From: Oxytricha trifallax
Taxonomy: Eukaryota; Ciliophora; Spirotrichea; Sporadotrichida; Oxytrichidae
DNA length: 64,000 nucleotides
Direction: 5' to 3'
Assembly (NCBI GenBank): GCA_000711775.1
Contig: ARYC01001500.1
Coordinates: 1 to 64,000, forward strand
The position numbers and the translations under genes are program-made. The notes under the pieces were generated by a model. That model was not told the DNA's origin, did no database searches, and worked only from the letters and a program-made list of their open reading frames with translations. Position 1 is the first letter of the stretch; each line of letters opens with the position of its first letter. Shown here one piece after another: positions 1-12,605 of this stretch.

Positions 1-600
1 AAAGCCTTACTGAGTGAAGAGAAAAAAGCTTTTAAGTCTAATGAAATTAGGATGATAGAGATACCTAACTACCCTGAAATATCAGTTACTAACCTATATT
101 ACGATGCTATGAGTGATCCGGAAGTAGCTCTCTACCTTCCATCAAAGCTACAACTCTCTAATAAGTTACCAGATAGAAACTTCTTCTTTGGTGTTCTTGC
201 AACTCTGAAACCTGAGTACTTAAATGAAGTTATTTAAGAAGCTCACAAGAAACGATACAGCATCTCTCCTGAAGAAAAAGAGAAGCAAGGTATTAAAATA
301 AGTGATACCTGGCTGTAGGAACTTTAAAAGCATCCTTTCATCTCAAGTAAGCTTATTCTTCTAACTTTATAGAAAAACCTGATACTGCTATATACTTTAT
401 GAAAGAGCGCAGCAAATTAAACAGAGAGAGAAAGTCTCAAGTAAAACATGAATTGAGTAAGAGGCTCTTCAAAGATTTATTAAAACCAGAAGAGATGAAC
501 ATAGATGCAGGAGCTGGCACTAAGAGAAGAAACATAGGCCAAGCAAGCCCTAAGAAGAAGAAAAGAAAGAGAAGCCAAATCCCTTCACGGGCAAATTTAA
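1..600 (+). pseudogene. Transposon accessory ORF, frameshifted
   Basis: Read with TAA/TAG as Gln, frame 1 encodes a charged protein that enters from the left edge (an internal Met is at 52) and runs to about 350. There it hits TGA at 397-399 unless the frame shifts by one base near 347-352. After the shift the frame continues through Met 399 into a basic, Lys/Arg-rich stretch around 540-585 that resembles a nuclear-localisation or DNA-binding tail. Beyond about 600 the open frame overlaps the antisense transposase and is probably not real. TBE elements carry two accessory ORFs besides the transposase, and this may be one of them. I cannot say which one or what it does. Confidence 0.55.
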
Positions 601-613
601 TATGTGAACTTAT

Positions 614-1640
614 TCATTCATTTAAATCTAAAACTTATTTATATACACAAAATCTCCCTTCTCTTGCGCATACTTTAGCTTTCTCATCGCTGACTCTCTT
701 AGCAGCACTCTTAATAAAATCGACTGTATCTACTTTAAATCATGCATCAGATGGTAGAGCAGCAATTTCTTATAATGACCTTTCAATAACCCCCAATACA
801 ATTCAATTCCATTGAACTAAGGCCTATAAGGAACATTAAATACAGGTGTTATATTAAGCCTTTCATATTCCTTCCTTGAGTCTTTAGTTTTATGAACTGA
901 CAAGTTATCAACGAATAGAATAATCTCTTAGTCAGCGTACTTATCTCTGAGTTATTGCAAGAACTTAATATATTATTCAGTGTTTATAGAACGAGGGTGA
1001 ATAACATAAGTCTCGAGGCCACTATCTTCACTTATTCCTCCAAGAATAGCATGAGTTTAAATTTAACCTTTTAGTCATAAACTTCTATATTACTATACCT
1101 CTTGTACCAAGACCTTGATATAAAGGTATTGAATGTAAATACAGCTTCATCAGCGTGTATGAACTTTATATTATGCTCTTAAGACCTCTTCATTAAATCG
1201 AATATATAATTTAAATTAATCTTATCAAATGGAACATTAAAGTCAATCACTCTCTTAATGCGATTGACTGTCTTGTAAGATATTCCGTTCTTTTTATATG
1301 TTCGCTATAGATTAAGCAGAGATGTGAAGCTCAGGAAATTGGCGATGAAACATCACAGCCCTCTAGGCTAGAGAGAAATGAGCCCAGTTTTAAGAGTCTT
1401 ATCATTTATAAGATATTCAATATGATGCTGCTAAAATTTTAAGGGTCTCTTAGGCTAGAATTAAGATGCTATCTCTTTAAATTCAATGCTAATAGACAGT
1501 GAGACCTCACAGTTGCTGGAGATTTATGGAGTAGCCTTGCTATAGACGTATAATTCAGAACAGGCTTGAGTTATTCACTATATTCATCATATCCAAATCG
1601 CAACTTAAACAATAAATCTATATACTCACTGTCATAAACA
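614..1640 (-). pseudogene. TBE/Tc1-mariner-type DDE transposase, decayed
   Basis: Read leftwards with ciliate code, segments give in order: an HTH-like N-terminal part (about 1630-1450, ...SIARLLHKSPATVR), a middle with the first catalytic Asp context (FIHADEAVFTF, about 1150), then LFVDNLSVHKTK (about 890-930) and PYRPQFNGIELYWGLLK (about 780-840). The last two hold the second Asp and the terminal acidic residue of IS630/Tc1/mariner DDE enzymes. The C-terminus stops at TGA 614-616. At least three single-base frameshifts are needed: near 1430, near 1060 in an A-run, and near 735. This copy is therefore not expected to be active, though the motifs are intact. It would cut and paste DNA and, in oxytrichids, related enzymes act in genome rearrangement. 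Confidence 0.8.
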
Positions 1641-1779
1641 GACCCCAAACCTCGCATATAATCACTAAAAATACTAATATTCAAACATTAAACCCCTACA
1701 TAAACCCTATTAAAACCCTAATAAAGTATGCACTAATAGTCTACTTTTATCAATCAAAAACTCAATCAAACTACTGAAA

Positions 1780-1798
1780 GGGTTTTGGGGTTTTGAAT
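1780..1798. repeat. Telomere-like transposon terminus plus AAT
   Basis: GGGTTTTGGGGTTTTG at 1780-1795 is followed by AAT at 1796-1798. Read inward from the element's end it is CAAAACCCCAAAACCC, the terminal inverted repeat start of TBE elements. The AAT is the target-site repeat, and after excision one copy should stay in the host gene. Confidence 0.8.
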
Positions 1799-2144
1799 GA
1801 GTGGTAACTTGCCTGGGTACTCCAATCTTGCTTGCTGTGCCCACTGTTGTCTCTTCTCTAATTAAGATGAGTTAATTAGCCTTAAGTAAAATTATAAACC
1901 CTATAATATCACTCGGGTATGATATCCTTTCTTTTAATAACTCAGCTAAGCTAAAATATTATATATAGCTGAGTTATTTCATATATTATTGTTTGAAATG
2001 CTATTCTACACGAAATCACTTACCAAACTTGTGTCTCAAGAGGAAGGGTAGGTTCTGAGCATCACTTCTTGTGCGGTTTGAGGTGGTGTCAGAAATGTTG
2101 CTCTGGGTTCTAGTTTGGTTGTTTGATGAAAGTTGCTCTTGCAT
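1796..2144 (-). CDS. 5' segments of an unidentified gene split by the transposon
   Basis: A minus-strand start at 2142-2144 opens MQEQLSSNNQTRTQS and continues as a Ser/Asn/Thr-rich N-terminus to about 2022, ending in KFG before GTAAGTG, a likely 5' splice site or IES junction. A second coding-like segment lies at about 1796-1870 (contains EKRQQWAQQARLEYPGK in one frame) and runs straight into the AAT/TBE boundary. The rest of the gene must lie beyond the left edge. No domain is visible. The alternative is that the 1800-1870 segment is read in another frame, since I could not fix the junction between the two pieces. Confidence 0.5.
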
Positions 2145-2488
2145 TTTATTTTGTCAAATTATTATTCAATTTTAAAATCAAGATTATTTAATTTAACTAT
2201 CCAAGTGTAATTTGACATTTTCGGAAATTCAAAGCCAATTTATGGTAGTAAGCTTTGAATTTTTATTTTATTCTCTAAGTTACTCCAACTATTTTTTGCG
2301 AATTTATTTGATAAATTACATATATTACTTTATTTAATTACAGATTTTGATTAAAATGGACTTGGTAAGTGTATCTAAGATTAAAACCTCGTAAACTTTC
2401 ATCTCGCCTCTTTCGTTTATATTTTATAACTGCATTTCACACTTTGACTTATTCATGAGTTTTTCGTCAAATATCTAATAATGAATGA
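2145..2488. other. AT-rich intergenic spacer
   Basis: Divergent spacer between a minus-strand gene start (2144) and the plus-strand coiled-coil gene. I see no gene, RNA or clear motif in it. The true first segment of the coiled-coil gene might lie here. Confidence 0.4.
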
Positions 2489-4797
2489 TAGAACGACCCT
2501 TTAAGAGCTAAAACTCAAGGACACAAGAAGGATTACTATTCTAAAGAGGAGGTTCACTACCCAATTGACACTCGTGGAATAGTAGATGAATGGAGTGCGT
2601 TGCAAAAAACCTAATTTGATTAATATGTTTATATATCTACATTATCTTCGGCTTATTTGAAATTATATAATAAACTCATTGATAAAATTTATCTCTCACA
2701 ATTATAGAATGCCTTTTTTTACTTTTTAAACCATGATTAATACTAATAAACTCTGAAAAGGGAAAAAGAGCAAAGATTACAGCAATAGAAAACCTACGGT
2801 GATGAATTAGAAGCAGTCAGGAATTTAAGAGGTCAATTAAAGAAGGATGAAATTGAAAAATCTAAATTGCAAGAAACTTAGTAATTGCAAGCCAAACAGC
2901 ATGAACTTGAATAAGTAAGCGTCATTATATAGAGTTAAAACATTTGTTTTTTTATACATATTTTTTCAGTTCTAAAAACGCAAAGTGGAGGAGGAAGCAA
3001 ACCTCAAAGCATACCTAAGAGATTCATACTTGACACTGTCTGACTAGCATAAATAGAAATTAATTGATGAGAGGGAAAGAGAAAAGTTAGAGGACTAAAT
3101 TAGAGTGGCTAGGTCTAAATAGTCGCTTGACGATGAAAACTTTAAGAAATTGTTATAGAGAGCTGAGTTTAACTAAGCTTAGCAGGAATTAATGAATTTC
3201 AGCCAAAAGTGATTAATATTTTGTTTTATTCAATCAAAAATTATGATTCATAAATAGGGGGGGTCAATAATTCGAATTAATTATCTAATAAATTTTTCAA
3301 TTTCAGATAGAATCTCAAAGATTAGGATAAAAACATGGATAACATGAAAAAAGAAGCCTATAAACGAATGTGTGACGAGAATGAATAAAAATTGAGAGAC
3401 AGAGAAGATTAATACAAGCAATATTTCCACAAATACAATTAAGACCTGGCTCAAAGACAAGCACTACATGATTAAGTAGTGGGTGAATAACAAAGGCAAA
3501 AAACTCAAAGAATGAATTCATGGGAGCAAAATAACAATAAAATTTACTAATAAATTGCACAGCAGAAAGCCTACTAATAGGAGCAGTAAAAGTTAAGCTA
3601 GAAGCAAAGCTGTTAAACATGGTTGGATATGCAATTGTCCTGGAAAGACCAGGAGAAAGAAAGGTAAAAAATGATTGTATAATAAGAAAAGGAAGTTGTA
3701 GAGAAGTAACAGCATCAACTTAAATTTAAACTAAAATATTTGAAAGTAACATGTTCTATTTTTTCAACTTAGAGAAGAAGATAAAATGTAAAAACTTCAA
3801 GACCACGAAAGAAAGTAAATGTACTCTTAAGCCTTATCATACCAAAAGAATCTGCAAACTTTATCAAAGCAAAACTTTGGTAAAATGACTTACGAAGAGA
3901 AACGCATAAATAAAGAGGACTTACATCACTATAAAGATCATGTTCCACAATTTGATGCTTTGATTCCAGGCATCAATAATATATAGTCTGTAGGAGCTGC
4001 ACCATTGAAACGAATGAAATAAAGAGAGCAAGAGAAGCCTGGGATGATGCGTTTGACTATGAGTTACAATGACTTGAAGGTACCTTTAAGCAGACAATAA
4101 GGTAAGTCTTACACTTTTCTTCAACTTTATTTATTTAGACATGCAATAATAGTTGGATAATACACAGTAATTCAATTAAAGTAGAATGCTTGGGTAGTCT
4201 ATGAATGGGGGTGATATTGCTTAAAATGGTATAAATTAAGTAAAGCTCAATTGATTAAAGTTGTTACCAAATCATCATATCAAATTTTATATAAAATATT
4301 AATAAATTAATATTTTTTTTATAAGTAACCAAAGGAGATTTATAGATCTTTCTTAAAAATTAAGATATTGCCTATTTATAAATCAATTATATATGATGAG
4401 TATAGGCGCACTTACTGAAAGTAGATTAGAAAATAACATTACAGCTCAATCTACTTAGTATCAGAAAGGTTTCTTACAAAATATAATCAGCGATTCCAAC
4501 ATCGAAAGACACCCCAGAAAAGAGAAAATTTACTCTAAAAGATTCGAAGGGGATTAAGGTTCATACAATACTATCACAAATCCTATACCAAACTATTTTA
4601 TGATTAAATTAAAAAATAATTAGGTTAAATTAATGAAAAAAAAAACTTAAACAATTTTATTATTGAAACTACAACAGAAATCCATATTTAAGTAAAGTTG
4701 TAAGCAGAGCACAATTAATGAATACTTTCTCTCCTACAAATGATATGAGAAGATCAAATGTATTACATAATGCAGCTATGAACTAAATGCTACTTTG
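2489..4797 (+). CDS. Coiled-coil, Glu/Lys/Gln-rich protein, function unknown
   Basis: A chain of coding segments. The first has YYSKEEVHYPIDTRGIVDEW (about 2535-2600), then several heptad-rich stretches (about 2755-2914, 2970-3202, 3299-3722, 3764-4101, 4139-4243) typical of a long coiled coil. A globular-looking part follows (YKDHVPQFDALIPGINNI, about 3930-3985). Introns are likely at 2915-2969 and 4102-4138. IESs with pointers AATTTCAG, TCAACTTA, TAAGTAA and AAACTA each restore the frame. The frame then changes by one base near 4390 within an AT run, and the last segments end at TGA 4795-4797 (NQMLL). The start codon is unresolved because TGA lies just upstream of the first segment in frame. 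A cytoskeletal or ciliary role would be a guess from the coiled coil only. The last 400 bp could instead be a separate tiny gene starting at about 4395. Confidence 0.65.
3195..3298. other. IES, pointer AATTTCAG
   Basis: The 8-bp repeat AATTTCAG occurs at 3195-3202 and 3299-3306. Joining at one copy removes 104 bp including an in-frame TGA and gives a continuous frame (LMNFRQNLKDQDKNMDNMKK). Confidence 0.85.
3715..3763. other. IES, pointer TCAACTTA
   Basis: TCAACTTA occurs at 3715-3722 and 3764-3771. Removing 49 bp joins KQQHQL to REEDKMQKL in frame. Confidence 0.85.
4237..4321. other. IES, pointer TAAGTAA
   Basis: TAAGTAA occurs at 4237-4243 and 4322-4328. Removing 85 bp joins NGINQV to TKGDLQIFLKNQ in frame. 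Confidence 0.75.
4590..4665. other. IES, pointer AAACTA
   Basis: AAACTA occurs at 4590-4595 and 4666-4671. Removing 76 bp joins TNPIPNY to NRNPYLSKVV in frame. Confidence 0.8.
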
Positions 4798-5145
4798 AAT
4801 TTATAGAAAATTATATAATAAACAAAATTCATAAATTTTCTGCTTATAAAGTGCTTATAACATTAAATTTTGAAATTTATAAATAATTATAATTTCCCAG
4901 AAAATTATTAGCATTAAAACTAATTTATTTCTTCAATATTTATAACCCTTTTTAGGATTTACTAATATATATTTTGCCTATCCCATTAGAGATTTTCAAG
5001 CTTAAACCTAATTAACAAAGGTAAAATTATTAATCGCACAAAATATAAGTAAACTTTTGTTTGCACATCTGTAAAACTAAACTTTAGAACTCATTAAACA
5101 TTTGAATATTCAGAAACAAACTAACTCTCGATTGACAACATCAAA

Positions 5146-8100
5146 ATGGATAAATAAAAGTAAACAAAAAAGAGAAATTTAACTCAATTTACGGCATAAG
5201 CTAAGGAACCTCAAAACAAACTTAAAGATTATAATAAAGCCAAAAATCAAACACAATCACCATTGCGCAATTCAACTTAAAAACAGGAATTAAATTAAGA
5301 TATGGCCAAAATAAGCAGTGCGGGCAGTATATAAGCTTAGCAGTAGTAATAATTATACGTTAATCCAAACAATCTCATGAATGGGAGCAGCAGTCATGTT
5401 AACGGAAGAGATTCATTTTAATCAGTGTAGTCTCCTGTGAGTATTGGGGGCGGATATCAGGGAAGCACAAGTTTGCAAAACAACTTAGATCAGATGTTCA
5501 ATCAATAGAATATAAATACTGATAGCAGACCAAGTTCATAAGGAGTGGGATCTCAACATTAAGGCTCATCACAAAGCTAGTACGATAGCTTGCTCTCTTT
5601 ATTTTGTGAGAATTACTGCTCTTGTGGAAATTAAATATGCAAAGCAGAGCTTACCACTAAATTTCAGCAATTTATGAAGACTAATTTTAACAAAACTGTT
5701 GTCAGTGACCTCATAAATATACTCTCTGGAACTTAATCCACAGGCAAATTAGTCAACATCATTATATTCTTACTGAAATCTTTGGAGTTGCACAGCTATA
5801 GTCAAGATGTCATGGATAATTTCATAGACTTATTCGTTATGTTATACTTAAAGAGTAACTAAGTCTTGAAAAGAGCTATAGTTTCAGATCTAGAGACTTG
5901 TTTCTTTATGATCAAGGACAGAGAGACAACACTGTTCGTGGATAAGAAGTTTTCATATAAAATCTTCTTCTATAATCTAAATTAATTCAGATTTTGCCAA
6001 AAACTATATGAAGAAGATGCTTTAAAGAATCCTGCTGTGTAATAGCCACTTTGTGAACACTTGGATATTCATATTGTAGAGAAAAGAGTTTAAAATTAAA
6101 GAAAACAGTAACTAAACTATTTGGCTGGTTAATCAGAGAAGAGCATAACTACAGTGCCATGCTAAACTCACGGAAGCCATAATGTTCAGAGTAACACTAT
6201 AGACCTCTCGAAAAGTTAGCAGAAATTCATCTCGTACGTATGCTTGCTAAGCTAATTATACTTTAAAATTCTTAAAATTGAAGATACAAATGAGAAAATT
6301 AAAGAGTCGAGAAGAAAGATGGTTTGTAACTTACTCTATAGCTTGATTGAGCATTGTAATTCAAAATATTACTACTTTCCATTGAGAGCCTTATCCGAAT
6401 TATTCAGTGAGAGTGAATCTGAAATAGCACTAAGTAAAAGACTAAATTCTGAAAGCTTACTTTACTACAACTTGCAAAAAAAAGTCTAAGGTCGTGACTT
6501 AATTGTGGTCGATTTTAAAATGTTTAGTCAAGATAAAAAAATCAAAGATTTCAATTAAAAAGTTATGGGAAGTGGTTACTCTTTACTTTATGCAGATACT
6601 CTTAGTGAGATAAGAAAAATACTCTCTAGATTAGAGTAGAACTAAAACTTGGATTCTTATATTCTTTGCCTAAAAATCATTTCATTCATTATGAATGAGA
6701 AACAAGCAAACGATTTTCAACAGGATGCTGTGACTTTATATATTGATTGCTTGGTTGCAATAAGCTAAAATCTAACTATGTTAAAGTAGCACGAAAAAGA
6801 ATGTTATTATATGGAAGTTAAGAATCTTATCAGCATTATAAAATAAAGGTAAATAGAATATGAACAAAGCATAAGTTTGCAATAACAAGAAGAATTAAAC
6901 TAAAATGAAGTAAATGATTATCTTAGCGACAATGAGGGAAAATAAAACGGATAGGCTTATCTAATTAGAAATGCATAAGGAAGATTTGTAACTTAAAAAC
7001 CACAGACTTCATCTAAATCCTTCATGAGAAACTAAAAACACGCATAGAAGTTCCCAAACATATCCATTCTTCAGCATTTACTAACAGTTTAAGCAATTCA
7101 ACAATACCCAAAACTAGCATTATTGGCGTTTGATGTACTTTAGCCATATATACAAATCTTTAACAACCCAATAATATCATTCATGCAATTAAGTATCGAC
7201 TATAAGTTAATTATTGATAAATTTACTGATGATATTTAAGGATTAGCTGAATCTTTAAGAAAGAAGATCAAATTGTCGAATAGTGGGTCTTATGGGAGAG
7301 AAATAATCCAGAAAATCTTTCTGAAAGATTACTCTAAGAACATGTAAAGGATAGCAGAAACCAATCAATAATCTTTAGCTTAGATTTTACCTGGCACTTA
7401 ATTAACTACAGCTGAGTATATTTAACAGCTTAGAAGGTAAAAATAAAACTTAAACAGAGAAGAAATCATATTCATCATAGATTTCTTGTTACAAATTTGC
7501 AAGCATGCATAAGTCTTTGATGATATCGCAATCAGTCTTGGAACTCATCTGTTTTCAGACATGTACTAAAAGTCGGATAAGAGAATGGATTTAATAATCA
7601 AAGAGCAAGCTGAAAATACTGAACTTCTCTTCGTTAATTTTGACATGAGATTTAAGTTGGATGTAAGCGATATTGTAAATTACAAAAAACAAGTACAGTT
7701 AGCTTAGCAAAAAAATGTTTTTGCCAACATTTAGTTCCCTGATGATCCAATATTTGCATTAATATTTTCAACAGTATTCAATCAAATAATCAGTGTTAAA
7801 GATAAAGGAATAATTAGTTTAGATACCAGCATCCCTAGAGGAAAATATGAAGAGTATACTTCTCATTTTATAAGGCTAATTATAAAGTTACTACAGACTA
7901 GCAAGGAGCATATCAAAACAGAAATGGTTAAAAACATAGTTGAAAAATTGATATTTTCTGAGAAGATTGAAGTCAGTACTAATAGTTGGCCACTATACAT
8001 AGTTTCTTCAATGTTTTTGAATACATAAATGATCAATTAAGATACTGAAGGTATTCAATTTTTTTATCTTAATTTTTATTTAGGTTAATCAATACAATAT

Positions 8101-9126
8101 TTTAGTATTGTGCGATATCTCTTTGACCACATTCAGCACTAGGTATTACACATGAAGGACAATTTCAAGGAATTCAAAGAGCCCATGCTTCACTTTTTCA
8201 GACTAAGAAACTTGATAAACACTTATACTTCAATTTTACGTTACTTATTATGTTTCCCAACACCTCAGAATGAGAAATCATCTTCACAGTACTATAACAG
8301 CTCCAGTAATTTAACCTCATAATAGCAAAATCCTTAACATTAGCACTCAGCCTAAAAAACTTAAACATAAAATTAAGCTTCACAGTCAGCCTCATAGAAT
8401 ACCTTCACATCAGGTTATCCAGGAAATAATGGATCATAAGCCACTCATAATAACTTGAGCATGGTAAACAATCAATCAAGTATAGTTTAGGTAAATTCTG
8501 AATTATATGAGAATTAATTTATAATCAAGAGGCAAAAGCGTTGCAACTTCTGTGGAGAATAATTGAGCTATCCAAAGAAGTTCACTTATGAGAGAAAATG
8601 CAAGTCTTGTTCATGTAAAAATTCAACACTTGTCTTTCCAGCCAGATTTTTATGCAATATGTGTGTATAATAAGGGGAACTAGACTTATTTCAGTGTACA
8701 TCAGACTAAATTCCACTTGATAACTTGAAAAATGCAGATCAGCTTTCAACTATGCGATTTATGAGCCTGATATAAGAAATGATCACTAAAGCCTTCTAAT
8801 TAGTATTAAATAACATTGAAAGCCCTGCTAACTAAGAATTCTACTTTAGTAAAACAGTGCCATGCCTAAAGAAAATCGAAAAAATTGACAACTTACTATA
8901 GCAGCTTATAACTCATATTCTCAATCGTCTCTTAAAGGTAATGCATTAAATGCTGTGCCATGATATTGAGATAAGCGAAGAAATGGAAGAGTGTTTTAAT
9001 AAAATAGCAAAAAGGAAGGATGACTTGACAGATTCATTCAAACTCACAAAGAATCGTATTGAATCAAATATTCAACAGATTAAGCGTCTAAAGCTTAGAT
9101 TAAAAAGAAGCAGCAATTTCAAATGA
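5146..9126 (+). CDS. Large protein with two Cys clusters, function unknown
   Basis: One open frame of about 1,325 codons with TAA/TAG = Gln runs from ATG 5146 to TGA 9124-9126, unusual here for having no clear IES. The first 150 residues are Gln/Asn/Ser-rich. A Cys cluster (LFCENYCSCGNQICK, about 5600-5645) is followed by some 750 helical residues. A low-complexity Gln/Ser region (about 8260-8460) comes next, then a zinc-ribbon-like set of Cys pairs (CNFCGE, CKSCSC, CNMC, about 8540-8670) and a helical basic tail. A possible 33-nt in-frame intron lies at 8051-8083. I do not recognise the family. The layout suggests a zinc-binding scaffold, but no catalytic motif is visible. The start is the first in-frame ATG after AT-rich spacer DNA. 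Confidence 0.8.
8051..8083 (+). other. Candidate 33-nt in-frame intron
   Basis: GTATTC...TTTATTTAG, very AT-rich, length divisible by three and without TGA. It could be an intron, a GGT-flanked IES of 33-36 bp, or simply coding sequence. Confidence 0.4.
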
Positions 9127-9263
9127 GGAAAAAAATCAACATATCCTCAATGAAACCTAAAATTAGATATTTAAAATGATATTTTATATTTATTTGGAAT
9201 AATTTAATTCTTCTAGATTTGAGTGTATGTGAACTGAAATTAATCTTATTAAAATAAAAATAA

Positions 9264-12200
9264 TCAATTTAATTAGGCGATAATATTCTAAATATCTGGT
9301 TAAACTCTAATTTTCTCATCAAAAGTGTCTATAATTTGTTGTACATTTATGATGATTTCTTTGCATTTCTCATAAGCTCCTTCGAATTTAGATTCATTTA
9401 TAAATGCTTGCTGAATTTTCTTTATAAATCTGATCATTTCCTTTACAAGTTTCAAACCTATTGAATTTTAATCTTCTTATCTCAAGCAAGTTTTGAGTAA
9501 TTTTTCTACCTCAGGGGCTATATCAATAAATATAAAATTTTATAGTAAAATCCTTTTTATCATCTTCAAATCTCTTGATACTAAGTAAAAACTCAGAGTT
9601 GACTTCGGCAATTGTTGTTAAGACTTCAAACAATTTAATCTTGTGCTATTACGCTTGAGGATGCTTCAGAATTTGCAATATATTAGGATAAAGCTCATAA
9701 CTGATTGCAGAAAGGGCGCATGGAATTTTCACGTTTTCTGGATCTTCAACTGTAAAAGGATCGTTCACATTGGTTTCTCTAAATATTTCTTCATCTTTCA
9801 AGTAACTACAAAGATTCTTGAAAATCTCACAGGACTTTATGCAGATGTAAATTGGCTTTGTGTTGGGACTTATGTATGGTTAAAGTCTCAGAATTAATTT
9901 TCGCAAAATGTTTGCCGTGCTCTTACTTTTATTTGGTCTTACCTTTTCTGCGATATCTTCAAATTTAGCTCTCATTTCGTCCTTAAGTTAAAAAAAAACA
10001 ATTATAAATATGACATAAGTTCCTCTGTCTGAGGCTTTACTTTATGGAGGGCAGAATAATCTCTAATATGTTGTGATAAAATTTCTGCTATATCGATACT
10101 AAGCAAAATAAGTCTCTGATTGACATCAAGAACTGATCTATCTATATTATCAATTACAAGCTTAACCAATTCATAAAGTACACTTTCGAGTAGCTGTGGA
10201 GTATGATCTTTTAATGACTATAGGATTAAAAGTGTATGCTAATCAGATTGATGTTGAGTTTAAGATAAATTCCCACTACTATGGGATTTTAGTTTAATGA
10301 ACAGGTTGTGGAAGTAATAACCATTTTATAATGACAAATCTCATAATTTAGTACTTTATTGATTGATTTATAGGTTTTAGAGGGGATAGTAAAAGATTCG
10401 TACAACATATATTTTAGAATAAAGTCAAATTAATGCTTTAATATACAGCATTTATTAGAGGAAATTCAAGAGTGCTTCAACTATTAAATTTCAGTAGACT
10501 GGTCTGAAGTAAGATTATATAAACAATTAAGCAAATTAAACTTAGCTTGATATAAGAAAGTAATTATTGATTAATTTAATTTCAATCACTTTTTTTTAAG
10601 ATTTATGTACACTTTAATTTCCCAATAGTATTTCATTAAATACATGAAATATCTATATAATTATTTTGGAGTATCTATTATCAAACTACAAGATATCGTT
10701 TAAGTTATTACAATTTGAATGATCCTCGATGAATCTTTGAAGAATATTCTTTGAAAGCCTTGACACAGCTTCATGGGATGATGATAGTCCACTAAAAGCA
10801 AAGGAAAAAACCTTATTCTTTGTTAATATATTTGTTAATTAATTGATGTTTAAATCTTTAAGACATTCATTTATGCAATGATATAGGACTACTTAGTATC
10901 TCTCTTAAATTGGGTACTTTATCTAGATACTTTGGTTTAATTCTAATTAATCAATTGAGTATTGAATCAATCTCTGGTTCATTTCTTTTGATTTAAGAAA
11001 GGAACTAAGATATACTAACATACATCTTTGTTAAAGAGTTTTGCTTGTATCTTATTTTTGTTGGTTATCTAGTTAGAGCAAATCATTGAACAAAATATCC
11101 ATCATTTCTATTTTAAAAGAATCAGGAAGTGATTGTAAAATTAGTGTAAACTAAATCTAGAATTCAGAGTCATCTTAAAAGATTTCTATGCTTTGTTAGA
11201 AGTATTCTCTTACATACTTTTAATTTAAGAACTTAATATCTTATTAACTTTCTTTCTTTAACTTAAACTCTTTAACTTCTTAAGAAGTTTAATCGACCTA
11301 GAGTTTTTGAATTTTTTCTAAGTCAACTTTCTTCACCTCTTATATCATAAATCTTTATGATTCAAATACTATGAGAGAACTGAAATTAGCAAATAGCAGA
11401 GGGATATCTTCTCTATTGCTAATATTAATATCAAGTTACTACATTAATTCAGTAAGTGTAGATAATCTTTTTAAGGCAATAGTTCTCTCATTAGTATTTA
11501 TCATATTCTTGGTTTTCTTAAGACGAATAATGCTTTAATGGAATTATTCATAAATCTTTTGCTTCAAAGTTATGGAAATTTACGACTATTTAAGCACGAA
11601 ATTACCTCCACATAATCTATTTAGTAGCAAGAGATTAAGCAATAGGATCGAGTTTCTTTCAAGTTTTAAGAGCAACTTTGATGTTAGGCTTTGCAAACCT
11701 TAAATTACTTTATTTTGATCGATGGATTTATATATGTTATCCATTATGTATTTAAAGCAATCATTTAGTCTTATTTCAGATTCATCTGAGTTTTTAATCT
11801 AAAGATCTTCTTCTAATTTTCCTTCAATATTTTTTGTCACTTATATAAGCTATTTCATTAATTTTAGCTTGATCTATCCTTAATTTTTCTCTTCTTCGTT
11901 CACCTTTTTATTATCAAATACTGATTAGAGTATTACTTTCCAAATTTCAATCATTTGTAGCTTAATTTTGAGATGTACCTTTGTGTCATTTGATAATACT
12001 TTAGTTATGGTAGAGCTAAATCCTGGCAATATCTCATTCAGTCTAGGCTTAGGTAATTTATCGCAAATAGCTAGAAGACTCTTGAGTGCAGAATACTATA
12101 TTTCTTGTTATGTTTGCTCTACCTTCACTTGAACAAGCACCCATTTAATATAGTCAAATACCAACCCTTCTAAAGTGCCTTAAACCAAAATATTTCCATC

Positions 12201-12494
12201 TACTTTTAACACAACCATTTCAATCAAGCTATTTATCTTAGTGATCAGAAAGTCCTTTTTAGAGTCAACCTTCTCCAAAAGGCATTAAATCAATATCTAT
12301 ATGATTGAAATGCATATGTTTTAAGGGAGTTAGAAATCAAAATCCAATATCTCTTTTAAAGTGGCTAATTTTTCTTCAATTTACTTGTCTGATAAAATTT
12401 CCAAGGATTTTACATAATTTTAGAGTGATTTTACTGCTTAGACTAAAACTAATGCAAGGCGGGAGAAATGCTAAGCTTAAACCTGAGGATTCAT
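9264..12494 (-). CDS. TTI1-like helical-repeat protein (TTT complex)
   Basis: The minus-strand start at 12492-12494 (MNPQVQAQHFSRLALV) leads into amphipathic helical repeats through to TGA 9264-9266. N-terminal text such as QYSALKSLLAICDKLPKPRL followed by NEILPGFSSTITKVLS resembles the LPG-containing region of TTI1. C-terminal text such as PCALSAISYELYPNILQIL and FEVLTTIAEVNSEFL resembles the conserved C-terminal HEAT block of that family. TTI1 works with TELO2 and TTI2 to fold and stabilise PIKK kinases such as mTOR and ATM. Several AT-rich gaps (for example about 10330-10690 and 9515-9540) must be IESs, but I did not fix their pointers. A different HEAT/ARM protein remains possible, because the assignment rests on remembered resemblance. 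Confidence 0.5.
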
Positions 12495-12605
12495 CTTTAT
12501 TCGCTTAAATAATTATTTTTAATATTTGAGGATTGATAAAAATATAAAATTTATCAGGACTTACAAGAAAAAATTGTAAAATAACTTATGAATACAATTA
12601 ACAAA

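Larger units (their letters stand above)
1..1795. mobile_element. Telomere-bearing-element-like transposon, one end
   Basis: A decayed DNA transposon enters from the left edge and ends at 1795 in a telomere-like terminus (G3T4G4T4G reading rightwards). It is followed at once by AAT, the target repeat known for TBE elements of oxytrichid germline genomes. It holds a plus-strand accessory frame (1 to about 600) and a convergent minus-strand DDE transposase (614 to about 1640). Subterminal DNA at about 1685-1725 repeats AACCCTA-like units. The element lies inside a host gene whose first segments are at 1796-2144, so it must be excised for that gene to work. The other terminus is outside the window. 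The match to TBE is by architecture and remembered family features, not a database search. Confidence 0.8.

Noticed and set aside
399..815. A 138-codon plus-strand frame as a full protein
   Set aside because: Only its first two-thirds fit the accessory ORF. Beyond about 600 it lies antisense to clear transposase motifs.
1780..1795. A real chromosome telomere
   Set aside because: Only about two repeat units are present, and coding sequence of a host gene continues on the other side after AAT.
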